In this document: positions 23,155 through 34,218 of the stretch, piece after piece
Layout of the letters: every line of letters starts with the position of its first letter
Numbering within the stretch: position 1 is the first letter of the stretch
NCBI RefSeq assembly: GCF_036785885.1
Contig: NC_092323.1
Span: forward strand, 21,894,501-21,958,500
Direction: 5' to 3'
From: Coffea arabica
Taxonomy: Eukaryota > Streptophyta > Magnoliopsida > Gentianales > Rubiaceae
DNA length: 64,000 nt
Position numbers and translations under genes: made by a program
The notes under the pieces: model-generated
What the model was told of the DNA's origin: nothing
Database searches by the model: none
What the model saw: only the letters and a program-made list of their open reading frames with translations

Positions 23155-24022
23155 GATTAACTGTTCAAACATATTAGAATGAAAATTCCAAGAAACTAGA
23201 TGACAATTTTGCTGTGCAATTTTTATACTTTTTTATCAACTCGCCTCGCTTTGCAACTGTTCCTTCCTTTGGCAAATTTAATGACAATCAAATTAAAATC
23301 TCCTGAGATGGAAACAAGTTGATTGCATTAACGATCAGTAGTTTTCGTATAAAGGATTTTGTTAAATTTATAATGCACTTTGATCTCACATATCAAAATT
23401 CTCTCTTCAAGAAAATACCTTTTTTTTAATGAAAGAGCCCATATTTTTGTTAACATAATCCTTTTTTTTTTGTTTGTATTACACAAATCTCTGTTCTCTA
23501 CAATTTGTATTGAAAAATTGTATCACTTTTATAGGGTTGGACATAATCCATCTCTTTTCACTACACAAACAATTTGATCCGTTTTAACTGTTCAAACTGA
23601 TCAGAATGAAAAATCAAAGAAACTAGATGGCAATTTTGTTAAGCAGTGTTTGCACTTGTTTATTCTACTGATCTCGCGCTGCAACAGTTCCTTCCTCTAG
23701 AGAAATTAATGACAATCAAATTAAGATCTATTAAGATCAAAATAGATTGTTTGCATTAAGGATCACTAGTTTTTCCATAAAGGATTTTATTAGAATTTAT
23801 GATGCATTCTGACTAGTGACCCCACATCAAAATTCTCTCTTCAAGAAAAGTCTTTTTCTTTTTTTTTTTTTAGAAAGAGATTATATTTTTGTCAACATAA
23901 TCCTTTTTTTTTTTTTGCTTTTTATTACACATATCTCCGCTCTCTATAATTTAAGTAGAAAAATTGCATATGTTTTTAGGATTGGATGTGATCCGTCTCT
24001 TTCCATTATACATATACAATTT
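23155..24022 (+). repeat. Diverged tandem duplication, two units of about 430 bp
   Basis: Unit 1 is about 23155-23578 and unit 2 about 23588-24022. Both run through the same ordered blocks: AACTGTTCAAAC, AGAAACTAGATG.CAATTTTG, CAACnGTTCCTTCCT, TTAATGACAATCAAATTAA, ATAAAGGATTTT.TTA, TCAAAATTCTCTCTTCAAGAAAA, a T-run, ACATAATCC and a second T-run. Units differ by substitutions and poly-T length, so the event is old. No gene is evident; the small ORFs within are T-rich artefacts. Confidence 0.7.
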
Positions 24023-24435
24023 TAAAATATGCCTTCACATTTTGAAGTATTTTGTCACAATAGAAGAAGACGGAGTTGCTTTTACGTTACTGCTATAATT
24101 GGAAGCCCTCAATTTTTGAAAATTATAAAATAACTTTAAAAAGTTTATTTTTTTAATATTGCCTCACTCTTACTTCCTCATGTTTCAAAAGTATTTTATC
24201 TAGCACCACTTTTGTTCCCCAAAAGTATTGGAATTTTTTAAATTTGCCCTCACTCTTTCTAAAAGAGAACCTTGAAATTTAACATAATGCTATTTTTAAT
24301 TTCTTTCTAATAAATCTTATTTACTTAACATTGAACTTCATTTTATATCTAATCATACGAATCACAGGTGAACCAAATAATTCTTTAACAGTTTAACTGT
24401 GTGAAAATTATTTGCGAATAGGTTAAAAAATATAT

Positions 24436-24440
24436 CTATT
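24436..24440. repeat. Target-site duplication CTATT, left copy
   Basis: CTATT directly precedes the LTR start and is repeated at 28192-28196. Confidence 0.8.
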
Positions 24441-27400
24441 TGTGAGAGCCTGAAATTAATTGTGCAATTTATAGTTTATCTAGAATTGAGTATGTTGCAA
24501 TTTGCTTGTTATTATTTAAATTACGAATTTACTTGTTTCTTGTGATTAAACAACTTGATTGTACCTTAAATTGGTGTAGGATCAACCCTTATAGGAATTA
24601 AAACTAACTAGAATAAGAAATTAGTGTGGACATGGCATGATAATATAGAAGTGAGGGGTAATAGCTAAAATAACTCTTGACAACTCACATATGATTGACA
24701 AGTGGAGATGACTAAGAGCCAAGTGTCGGTAACCGTGCAAGACATAAACTCCTATAGTCAAAGCTTTCTTTCGGTCTTGCTCCATTTTCTAGCCAAGAGG
24801 AAGAAGAAAACTTGAGAGAAAATTTAGAGTTTGCTTCCTTGTTTCAGCCCATGGACACTAGAGTGTCTTGCCTCCATTTCCAGCTGAGAGGAACCTTGTG
24901 TATTAACTCCATTTCCAGCCGAGAGAAACTGGAGGGAAAGCTGAGAGGAAACCTTGTCTAACTCCATTTCCAGCTGAGGAGAAATCAGGAAGGTGAGCTA
25001 ACTTCCAGCTTGATTTGTAGCAGCAAAAATAAGGTAATATGGCTTAGAAACTTCAATTTTCCCATATAACTTAGAGAAATTTGGATGCATGTTTGGTTTG
25101 ATGTTTGATGGAAGTAAATTTGTGCTAGGAACCTGTTTAATGCTGGAAATTTTTCCAGCTTGCACCGAGCTAAGGAAGCTCATTTCTATCCAGCTTTTGG
25201 TTTATATTATGTTGCAAGTTGCTAGAAAATCTTTTACTCCTTTTGGTGAATGAATCTTGGTGAAAATATGGAATGCATGTGAACTTCATGATTGCTGAAA
25301 TTTCCAGGATTGAGGCTGAGAGTTGACCTATGCATTATGGTTTCTAGTTGCAATTTTTGGTTGAATTTTTTGGGAAATGCATGATTATTACTTCACTCTA
25401 TGTTATAAGCATGTTGGTAGGTGATTTAAGGTTGAAAGTAAGTGAGAAAGGTGCTGCTTTGGATGAGAAAAATGGAAGAAAGTTTGCTGAAATTTCCAGT
25501 TTGAACCGTGGGAGGAGGGCTGTGTTTCCCAGCTTGTAACTTCAATTTTGTTGAAATTTTTCTAGGAGATTCATGGCTTTATAGTAACATTATGATATAT
25601 TATATGATTTATGCTTGAATCATGAAAGAAAGTTGAGTTTTTGGTTAGAAATCCACATGCCCGTAGCCTGTTTGGTTTTGAACCATAGCTAAATTTCAGC
25701 CTTCAAAAATTTGTTGCTATTTTACTGCAAATTCTTGTAATATACCTTGGTTTAGATTTGTATCAAGTTTGGTGTTATAAATCTAAAGGCTATAAGAAAC
25801 AAATGACGAATGGTATCGCAGGATTTTCTTGCTTGAAACCCGAGAGTATGTAGCTGCCATTTTCTTTAACTTTAACTCCAAAATGTTAGTTGCAAACTTG
25901 TACCTTTTAGCTCATTAAACTTTTAATGCTTTAAACATGACATGCATGAATAGATTCACCGGTTTTTTTTTTTTTTTGGAAAATTTGAAGTAACCTTGGT
26001 GAGAAAAATTCTACTAAAGGAGCTGAGAGTGAGGGTAAGGTTTCTCAACCTTTCATCTGGAATTTTTAAGAATTTAGCTAGGAAATCCTTCTTATATGTC
26101 CAGTACCATCTTTATTTAGAGTTGCAGGCTAGTTTTCCTGGGTGAAAATTCGTTTAATGGGGCTGGAGTAGCTATATAAGGATTGTATGGCTGTGAGACT
26201 TGTTAGTTGCCCGATTGGGAGTCTAGCTACAATTCTTGTTTTCAAAACAGATTTTGGAAATTTTGCTGGATTTTCAAAGCTGCATGTTCTCATTTCATTT
26301 CAGTATATTAGTGAGTGCATGTTGGATATGGTTGATAATTTGATAGATTGAATGAAAATCTTGAAAAATATATGGCTGGAATTTCAGTTTTGAGACTCGA
26401 ATGATTGGCGTGTTTTCTCAGGCTTAACTTCCATCTTGTGAACTGAAGTTTATACAAATATTGGTTAAAATTACCCTATGGTACTCTGTTTTGCTCTATA
26501 TATTATGCCTACATTGATTTGAAAAGAAATATTGAGTCTTTGGAAAAAGAAACTGGGGGCTAGTTGAGCTTGCAAGACTGTTTGAACAGATTGGGATAGT
26601 TGAGGAGTTCAAGTTGTCTTCTGAAAATGTTAGGAGATTTTAATCAAACTTTGAACTAAGAACAATCTATAAAGAATAATGGTAAAATTCAGGTTGGATT
26701 TTAGGAGATTTGAATGAAGGAAATAGTGAACTTTTGACCAAAAACATGAAGTATGTCCTGCTAGAATCTATTTTAAGCAATCCTAATTTAATACTTAGAT
26801 TCTACCTTTTAACTTTGAATTTCTAAGGTAGAAACGAACCAAAACTAATCAAAACTTTTCTAAGTTACCTTATAAAAGTTTTACCTATAAAACTCATCCA
26901 AAAATCTAGGAGGAAATCAAAGAAATTCATAAGATCTCTAAACTGCCAAACTCTGGAAAACTTACTTTGAACCTTGATTTTAAATGATGCTTAGAACCTA
27001 AATCCCAACTTTTATTGGCATATAATCACCTTAAATCTCCTTCTAAATATGTATATACATTAAACATCTTGGGTTAAATATACACATATATATACTTTAG
27101 TCAAAATAATCATGTGAACCTTAATTTCACCATTTGGGAAAATTAATAAGTTTATAAATATCTCAGAAGCCGAGGGAGATTCGGCGGAGGGTCCAAGTAC
27201 CGAGGTGTGAACTCAAAATACTTTAGGTGAGTGTTTCCGGATTTGTGTGTCTAAACTGCTTTTGTTTTACTTAAGTGATGTTATGTGATAAATGTGCTTA
27301 TTATGGAATATTGCTAGCGATGCATTATAAAGTGTATTTCAATTGTCCCTTACTTTCTAAGTCGGGGGTATATTTTATTGTATTAGACTTAGTTGAGTTT

Positions 27401-28191
27401 GAAGGTTGATAATTGATCAAGTGTTACTGTAAGTGTGCATGAATGCAAGCCGTATGTGTACTTTATCACACTGGTTGAACTGGGCCCCAAAACCCTCTGT
27501 TCAACAAACTATTCGAGCCAGCAAAGGATTTGGTCAAGTAGAATGATAGTTTTGGGTAAGTGCTTCGGTATACTCGAGTATTACCTTGAAGTTTGGAGAT
27601 TATTGAACTGATTAATGAATGTAGGGGATTGTTTATTATTTTGGAGGATATAAGGGGGTGATTTTGGCAGAGTGTGTAGTGATATTGAAATGACTCCCAG
27701 AAGGAACTTGTATCCTTTTATATTGAATGAGTTATTCTATTGTGAAATGTATAGTGTTATATAAGTGGCTCCTAATGAGCACCGTATCCTTTTGAAAGTA
27801 ATTATATAGTGAAGTGTTCTTTACTTGTTTAATTTTTACTGGTATAAGTGTTTATTGAATGTTGCTTATTTGGAAAACCTCACTGGGCGTAAGCTCATCT
27901 CCTTAGCTTTGTTTTCCTTACAGGAGTTGAGGTTGGAAGAAGTGTCGAGTAGAGATAGACGGTTTTGGATGGTCAAATTTGTATATCGCTATTTAAAACT
28001 TGTAATTTGTTTCTTTTAATGGACGAATTTACATTCTAGTCTAGTTGGCTATGTACTTAAGATTGAATGTGTGGTTGTTTAATGGAAATGTTATCTCTGA
28101 AGTTAATGTGAGTGAATGAGTTCTGGCGAGAGTTAGGCAGGCGGTTCGCTAAACCCTAGGTTTCGCCCTAAGGGGTGGTAGGATCGTCACA
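24441..28191 (+). repeat. Solo LTR of a long-LTR retrotransposon (3751 bp)
   Basis: It starts TGTGAGAGCC and ends GGATCGTCACA, bounded by perfect CTATT duplications (24436-24440 and 28192-28196). It shares terminal and internal blocks with the minus-strand copy at 2750-5447, notably TATACTCGAGTATTACCTTG (about 27570), CCTCACTGGGCGTAAGCTCAT (about 27880) and GGCAGGCGGTTCGCTAAACCC (about 28137). There is no PBS, PPT, second LTR or gag-pol coding. The first kilobase has repeated short phrases such as CCATTTCCAGC.GAG at 24863, 24910 and 24964. ORFs inside (25348-25539, 27825-28019) are not supported as genes. It is about 1 kb longer than the other copy. Confidence 0.75.
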
Positions 28192-28196
28192 CTATT
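28192..28196. repeat. Target-site duplication CTATT, right copy
   Basis: Immediately follows the terminal TCACA of the solo LTR and matches 24436-24440. Confidence 0.8.
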
Positions 28197-28324
28197 AGTC
28201 TTATAAGTAATATTAACAATTTTGCAATCTTACCATTAGATAACATGATAATTACTGCACATCATAAATCACGACCTACATAAAATTTTTTGATTTTATT
28301 TTTGCAATGTTCAATAAATTTGTT

Positions 28325-28447
28325 AATGCGTACGTTAAAGTTGAGACGTTAGGAATTAAAGGTCCTAGGTTTTAACACCTCTATCCCCTCCCTACTTCTT
28401 AAATCCCACTCCTCCTCTGCAAGAAAAAAATTTTAAAAAAAAAAAAA
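28325..28447 (+). repeat. tRNA-derived SINE-like copy, 5'-truncated
   Basis: Contains TTGAGACGTTAGGAATTAAAG, a B-box-like GGTCCTAGGTTTTAACACC, the body TACTTCTTAAATCCCACTCC and a long A-rich tail (28422-28447). The same body and tail occur inverted at 29187-29325. Confidence 0.5.
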
Positions 28448-28731
28448 GAATTTATTCATGCATATTAAACTTATTGTAACAAGTACTTCTATAAAAAAAA
28501 TGTAAAAAACTATAGGTTGTGAGTTGAATCCAAAAATTATTTCACCCTCCGAATAAAAGTCATGACTCCACCGCTGCTGCTTCTCTTGTTGAGTTACGTT
28601 GTCTGCAACGTGAGCAACTACTTCGATCCCAGCATTATAAAACCATTCATTTTGCACATGTAGTCAAATTTCAGATTTATTGTGAAACAAGGTAACAATC
28701 ATGAATGACAAAACAGAAGGGAGGGGTAGGA

Positions 28732-28825
28732 GGGATGGGCTGGATGGTTCAGAAGAAAGAGTGCAAGTGAGAGATCTTGGGTTTGAATCCTTCAACTTAC
28801 ATTATTAAAATAATTTTTTTTAAAA
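28732..28825 (+). repeat. tRNA-like SINE head, second type
   Basis: GATGGGCTGGATGGTTCAG resembles an A box and GGGTTTGAATCC (about 28780) is close to the B-box consensus GGTTCGAATCC; an A/T-rich tail follows. The body differs from the 28325 and 29187 copies. Confidence 0.35.
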
Positions 28826-29186
28826 AAAAGAATGACAAAGTAGAAATGAATGCAGAAACTCTATATCATATGAATGCTGTCACATATTTCTTTCGTTTCT
28901 TCTCTTTTTTTGTTTTGTGGTTTTACAATAAAAGAAAACCTACAAATATGATTAAATGCAACATTAGAAAAAAAAAGTAAAGACCAATAGAAATGAAAAT
29001 AGAAAATTTGCGAAAAAGAAAGTTTTAGTGAAAATGAAAACTCCGGTGTCTATAGATTTGGTTTTATGCATGCACCGACATGGTCACAAAGCACAATTAG
29101 TGTTTTTATGTACTAAGCTTTTGTAGCAGACAAGCATTTCCCCTACCAAACTTGTATGCTTGGGCAGAAGCCAAGGACAAGTCCTC

Positions 29187-29325
29187 TTTTTTTTTTTTCT
29201 AATTTGTTTCTGGCTAGTAGGGGAGGGGTGGGATTTAAAAAGTAAGAAGCAAAAAAGGAAAATTTGAACTTAGGGCCTTTAGGTCATGAGATCTCAATTT
29301 TAACCATTAGACCAAAGGGCTCTCT
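29187..29325 (-). repeat. tRNA-derived SINE-like copy
   Basis: On the minus strand: AGCCCTTTGGTCTAATGGTT (A-box region), then CCCTAAGTTCAAATTTTCC (B-box region), the body TTTTTAAATCCCACCCCTCC and an A-run tail (T-run at 29187-29199 on plus). It is the best-preserved copy of the family. Confidence 0.55.
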
Positions 29326-29582
29326 GGTCAAAGGCAAGTCTTCTAATTGTGAAATTACTTGATATTAAACTTTGTAATTGTTTTTTCTACAATTTTCAAC
29401 TCTTAGAATTCAAAAGTTCCCAAAATGATCTTTGATTATTGTGAAGGGCTTATTCTAAACCTTAAAAAAAGAAAAGAGAAAACGGAAGAGTTTGAAATTG
29501 AAATCAGAAATCTCACAGTGCTTAAACACCTGAGGATGAAAGGCACAGTGCTGAAACACCTCAAAACGAACCGAGACAGCAA

Positions 29583-29890
29583 TGGACTCCTCCAAGTGAA
29601 AGTATCATTAAGATAAAAATGGATGCAGCAGTCTCAGCAAGCATGATCAGAACAGGACTTGGCATTGTAGCAAGGAATTGGACTGGAAAAATAGAAAGCC
29701 TGGGGTTAAAAAAACCAACGGAAAGGGGATGCAATGGTAGTGGAAGCAGAGGCAATAAGGATGGTTCTGATCATGGCTAAGGAGGCAGGTGGCAACAGAT
29801 TGAGATCCAATCAAATTGTAAAGCTATAGTAGACAAAATCCAAGGAAAGAATGAGGATGAATCAATTTTAGCAACTCTCCTGGAGGATAT
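29583..29890 (+). pseudogene. RNase H-like (RVT_3-type) domain, left part, interrupted by the Athila element
   Basis: Fragment of the RNase H-like domain found at the C-terminus of plant LINE polymerases and in related host proteins. The frame starts WTPPSESIIKIKMDAAVS (Asp of the first catalytic strand), goes through TGLGIVARNWTGKIE, then VVEAEAIRMVLIMA (catalytic Glu) and IQSNCKAIV, where the family usually has Asp and this copy has Asn. Two frameshifts are needed, near 29725 and 29790. The domain is cut at 29890 by the Athila insertion and continues at 43100. No RT domain lies upstream, so it is itself a fragment. Confidence 0.65.
29886..29890. repeat. Target-site duplication GATAT, left copy
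   Basis: Precedes the Athila 5' LTR; repeated at 43095-43099. Confidence 0.9.
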
Positions 29891-31476
29891 TGATAGGGTA
29901 TCATTTGTTAATAATTTTATTATTAATTTCCCTTTTATCCCTGCCAAATATCGTGTTAATTGTTGATATCTACTCATATTTGGTATCTGGATTTAATTTC
30001 AGGAATGAAACAGAAAACTACCAAACATGAGGGACTTTCTGGAGATAAATGAAACTTCAAACAAGCCACAGGCCAGGGCCACAGTGCTGAAAAGAACTGG
30101 AATCCCATTCCTTTATTTTTTGTTGACTAAGAAGACTACAACCAGAGACTTCGGCGGTGAGAACTTCAAGGCTTGGGCCTTTGGTTCGGCAGGGACCACG
30201 GAGGAAAGGAAAAGGGCTTTAGTCATTTGGCTCTTAAGAAGAAAGCAACGTAGAGAGCCAGAAAACGAAGAAGTAATTTGGAGGCTTGTGGCTAAGTGGT
30301 GGGGACCACTGGATGAGCCTTGAGGGATCCTTCTTTTGGCTTTTTAAGAAACGTACAGAAGCAAAGGACCCTTCAGTTTAGCTTTTTAGTTTAGTTCTAG
30401 TTTTCTTTCTTTCTTTCCTGAGACTGGCCTCTGACGCACGCCAGGTGTTCGACAATATTCTCCAACGGGAAAAACATCCTTTATTCCTTGTTTTCTGGTA
30501 AAAACGCAATGCCTTTGCAATTTATTAATTCGTGTGGTGATTTAATTATGCGGCGTGGCTAAGTCTTCCATCTAGTCAAGGGTCAACTCGACGGCGCAGT
30601 CCCGAAAATCTGTGAGATCTAATTAGTTTTCACGCGTTCCTTAATTTATTAATATTTGCACGTTGCCTGCTTGAATTTTCTTGGGATTATTTTATTAATT
30701 GGATGTCAAGGGCCCGATGTTCAATGTGATTTATTAGTCTCGTGCCAATTTAGTCAATTAAATCCGTAATTGTTTGATTGATTAATATTAGTGGCAACTG
30801 GTGTGTTTACACATTAGGGGAACGTGCAATCTAATTTAAATAACCCTCGTAGCGTGTTATTGATTAGGGCTAGGTTTTTCTAGTTATTAATGCAATTGGA
30901 AAATTAATTCCTACGGTCGTACCTAGGAGTATTTTTTGGTTAGGGGTAATTAATGGTCGTACCTTAGTTATCAATAATTTAAGGAAAAATTGGTCGTTAG
31001 AGTTTATCGGCGACTATAACTAGCCTATTGAGAAATTAAGAGAACCTCCCTTGCATCGATGATCAGATAAATGGACTGTGTCTGAGTAGTTGTATCCTTG
31101 GCTAGAATTTATTTATTCTTGATTTAATTCCTGCTATATTTGTGTTAGTTAATTATTTATTTTTAGTTGAATTGTTTAATTGTTTTTAGTTTCATTCCGG
31201 TGAAATCCCCCCTTACCAATTGAGATTTAAAAGAGACAAATATCCCCAATCCCTAAGGAGACGACCCTACTTGCCACTGTCTACTATTCAGTAACTTTTT
31301 GTCAACTAATTAATTCTAGTATATCGGATTAAGAAAACTCTTCGGGAACAAGGTGAATCAAGTAATCTATTGCACACCTAGAGTCCCTGCTCCAGTACCC
31401 GGGATTAATTATTGACTGTTTTTAGTGGTAGATTAGGATTTTATTATTATTATTGCACAGGTTCGACAACCTGTCA
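29891..31476 (+). repeat. 5' LTR of the Athila-type element
   Basis: Starts TGATAGGGTATC and ends GACAACCTGTCA, 1586 bp, same length as the 3' LTR. It holds the 98-codon ORF at 30027 and a CATCGATGATCA block shared with the minus-strand element's LTR. Confidence 0.92.
30027..30323 (+). CDS. 98-residue ORF inside the 5' LTR
   Basis: An ATG-started frame in the first 140 bases of the LTR, rich in Lys, Arg and Glu, with a run such as EERKRALVIWLLRRKQRREPE. The 3' LTR has the same ORF at 41645-41941 with one amino-acid change (Ile to Leu near residue 26) and one silent change. I do not recognise a domain. LTRs do not normally encode protein; it could be chance, or a small LTR-encoded or captured peptide. 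The related LTR at 1060-2499 does not keep this frame. Confidence 0.3.
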   Translation: MRDFLEINETSNKPQARATVLKRTGIPFLYFLLTKKTTTRDFGGENFKAWAFGSAGTTEERKRALVIWLLRRKQRREPENEEVIWRLVAKWWGPLDEP

Positions 31477-31481
31477 ATTTT

Positions 31482-31499
31482 TGGCGCCGTTGCGGGGGA
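31482..31499 (+). other. Primer-binding site of the Athila-type element
   Basis: TGGCGCCGTTGCGGGGGA, five bases after the LTR end. The same core is used by the element at 1037-1054; Athila-type elements are reported to be primed by tRNA-Asp (family knowledge, not verified here). Confidence 0.85.
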
Positions 31500-31570
31500 C
31501 TGGTGTCAATTATTTGTTTCTTTTCAATTTCAATTTTGTTCTAATTTTCTGGTATTTTTTTTTCTAGTTT

Positions 31571-34218
31571 ATGCCTCGTTCTTCTCGTACAGGAGAATTA
31601 ATTTTCGATCCTGAAGAAGAGAAGACCGCGCGTAGAACAAGGAAAGAAACCAGACAGCTCAGAGAGGAGCAATCTAGTGTGACATCTCAAAGACTAGATC
31701 CAGAGGTTGAGTTGACAGATTTACGTGGCGAAAATTCAAGTGATTCGTACCAAGAGAACGTCGTCATGGCAAACACACAAACATTAAGGGAGTTGGCTGC
31801 TCCAAACTTAACCCAACAACCTCTTTGCATAACTTTTCCTCGCCTTAGTGAGAATGCAGCTTTTGAATTAAAACCTGGTCTAATACATTTGTTGCCTACT
31901 TTTCATGGTCTGCCAGGAGAGGAACCCCACAAACACATGCAGGAATTTGATGTGGTGTGTTCGAGTATGAAGCCTTCGGAGTAACTGATGAACAAATTAA
32001 ATTAAGGGCCTTCCCTTTCTCTCTCAAGGATTCGGCAAAGGACTGGTTATACTGTCTACCTGCATGCATTATCACCACGTGGCCAGAGATGAAGAAAAAA
32101 TTTTTTGAAAAATATTTCCCTGCATCCAGAGCTGCTAGTTTACGAAAAGAAATATGTGGCATCAAGCAATTTCACGGGGAATCCTTGTATGAATATTGGG
32201 AGAGGTTCACTAGGCTGCGTACTCGATGCCCTCATTACGAAATAAGCGATCAACTGCTGATTCAGTACTTCTACGAGGGGCTACTGATGAACGATAGAAA
32301 TATCATTGATGCAGCAAGTGGTGGTGCACTAGTGAATAAGACTACCCAAGAGGCACGGGAACTAATCGAGCGAATGGCAGAGAACTGCCAGCAGTTTGGT
32401 ACGAGAGAAGATGTTCCTACGAGAAAGGTCAACGAGGTAAGTTCATCTTCCATTCAACAGCAGTTATCTGAATTAACCTTATTTGTTCGACAGATAGCTG
32501 TAGGAAATGTACAGCAGGCCAAAGTGTGTGGGATTTGTACGAACATTAGTCATACCACTGACTCGTGCCCACAGTTACAAGAGGAGGGAATTGAGCAAGC
32601 AAACATGGCTGGTAACATGCCCATGCCACGTAGACAGTATGACCCCTATTCCAACTCATACAATCTGGGTTGGAGGGATCATCCAAATCTGAGCTATGGG
32701 GGAAATAAGCAACAAAATTTCATCCCCAATAGACAGCAGGGCTTCCAACAACAATATCAAACAAGGAATCAACCCTCCTCTGCCTCAGGTATGTCCCTAG
32801 AAGACATGGTTAAAACCATAGCCTCTAATACTATGAAATTTCAGCAGGACACTGAGGCCAGCAGTCAAGAGATGAAGGCGCGTATACAAAACTTGGAAAA
32901 TCAGATGAGTCAATTGGCCTCAATTGTCAACCGACTGGACTCCCAGGGAAAGGGAAAACTTCCATCCCAACCTGAGGTGAATCCCAAGAATGTAAGTACA
33001 ATGACCCTCAGGAGTGGGAAAGAGGTTGAAGGACCAGCACCAGTGGCTCCGAAGGACAAGAATGAGGACCGCATTGAGAAGGAGGTTGAGGAAGAAGGAA
33101 CGCCCGGCACAAATAAAGAGGTAATACGTAACCCAGTGGTTCCAGTTAAACCTAACCCACCACCTTTTCCTAGCAGGTTGGAAAGGCCTAAAAAGCAAGA
33201 CAAGGAAAAGGAAATTCTGGAAATGTTTAGAAAGGTGGAGATAAATATCCCCTTACTTGACGCAATTAAGCAAGTACCCCGGTATGCCAAATTTTTTAAG
33301 GACCTATGCATCAATAGGAAGAAATTGAGGGGAGATGAAAGGATAATTGTGGGAGAGAACGTATCCGCAGTGCTTCAAAGAAAACTTCCGCCCAAGTGTG
33401 GAGACCCAGGTATGTTCACTATCCCTTGTAAAATAGGGAACACTAGCATTAGGAATGCCATGTTAGATTTAAGAGCCTCTATAAATGTGATGCCCAAGGC
33501 TATTTATGCTTCTCTAAATTTGGGTCCCTTAAAGGAAACTAGCATTATAATTCAATTGGCTGATAGGACTAATACTTATCCCGATGGGGTGATAGAAGAT
33601 GTGTTAGTGCAAGTGAACAATTTAGTGTTCCCAGTTGATTTTTATATTCTTGATATGGGTAATGAACGTTCTCCAAATCCATCACCAATTTTGTTGGGGA
33701 GGCCCTTCTTGAGCACGGCTCGTACAAAAATTGATGTTAGTGAGGGCACCCTAACGATGGAATTTGATGGAGAAATAGTTCATTTCAGTATATTTGAGGC
33801 CATGAAATATCCGTATAATTCTAATACTATTTTTGCTGTGAGTGTAATTGACCCTTTTGTGCAAGAAGTATTTGAGATTAATGGCAGGGATGAATTGGAG
33901 ATAGCAATCACCAAACATTTGGATCTGGAAGCAACCCGTGAAATAGAGTTAGGTGTCAGTTTGCAAAGAATGGTTGGAGCCTTGCATTCACTAGGCCAAA
34001 GTTATCTAAGGTATGATGTCGCTCCTATATTCGTGCCTGAACCACACCTAAAACTATTACCTTCTATCGTGCAGGCACCTGAAGTGGAGTTGAAACCCCT
34101 GCCCGAGCATTTAAAGTATGCCTATCTAGGTGAAAAAGAGACGTTACCAGTGATAATCTCATCCAAAGTATCACCCAGGGAGGAGGATAAGCTGCTACGG
34201 GTTTTAAGGAAGCTATAG
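31571..34218 (+). pseudogene. gag and protease of the Athila-type element, frameshifted
   Basis: Gag builds the virus-like particle and retropepsin cuts the polyprotein. Gag starts at ATG 31571 (MPRSSRTGELIF). Its core domain (FHGLPGEEPHKHMQEF) runs to about 31972, where the frame shifts by one base; the rest continues in the frame of 31957-34218 (FPFSLKDSAKDWL, YEYWERFTRLRTRCPH). A CCHC zinc knuckle, C-x2-C-x4-H-x4-C, is at 32527-32568; a coiled-coil stretch follows near 32870-32940. The protease region is at 33400-33720 (NAMLDLRASINVMP, ILLGRPFLSTA). The catalytic D-x-G triplet reads Asp-Leu-Arg because of AGA at 33472-33474 where relatives have Gly. The frame ends at 34218 after a second shift near 34208. 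Confidence 0.85.
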
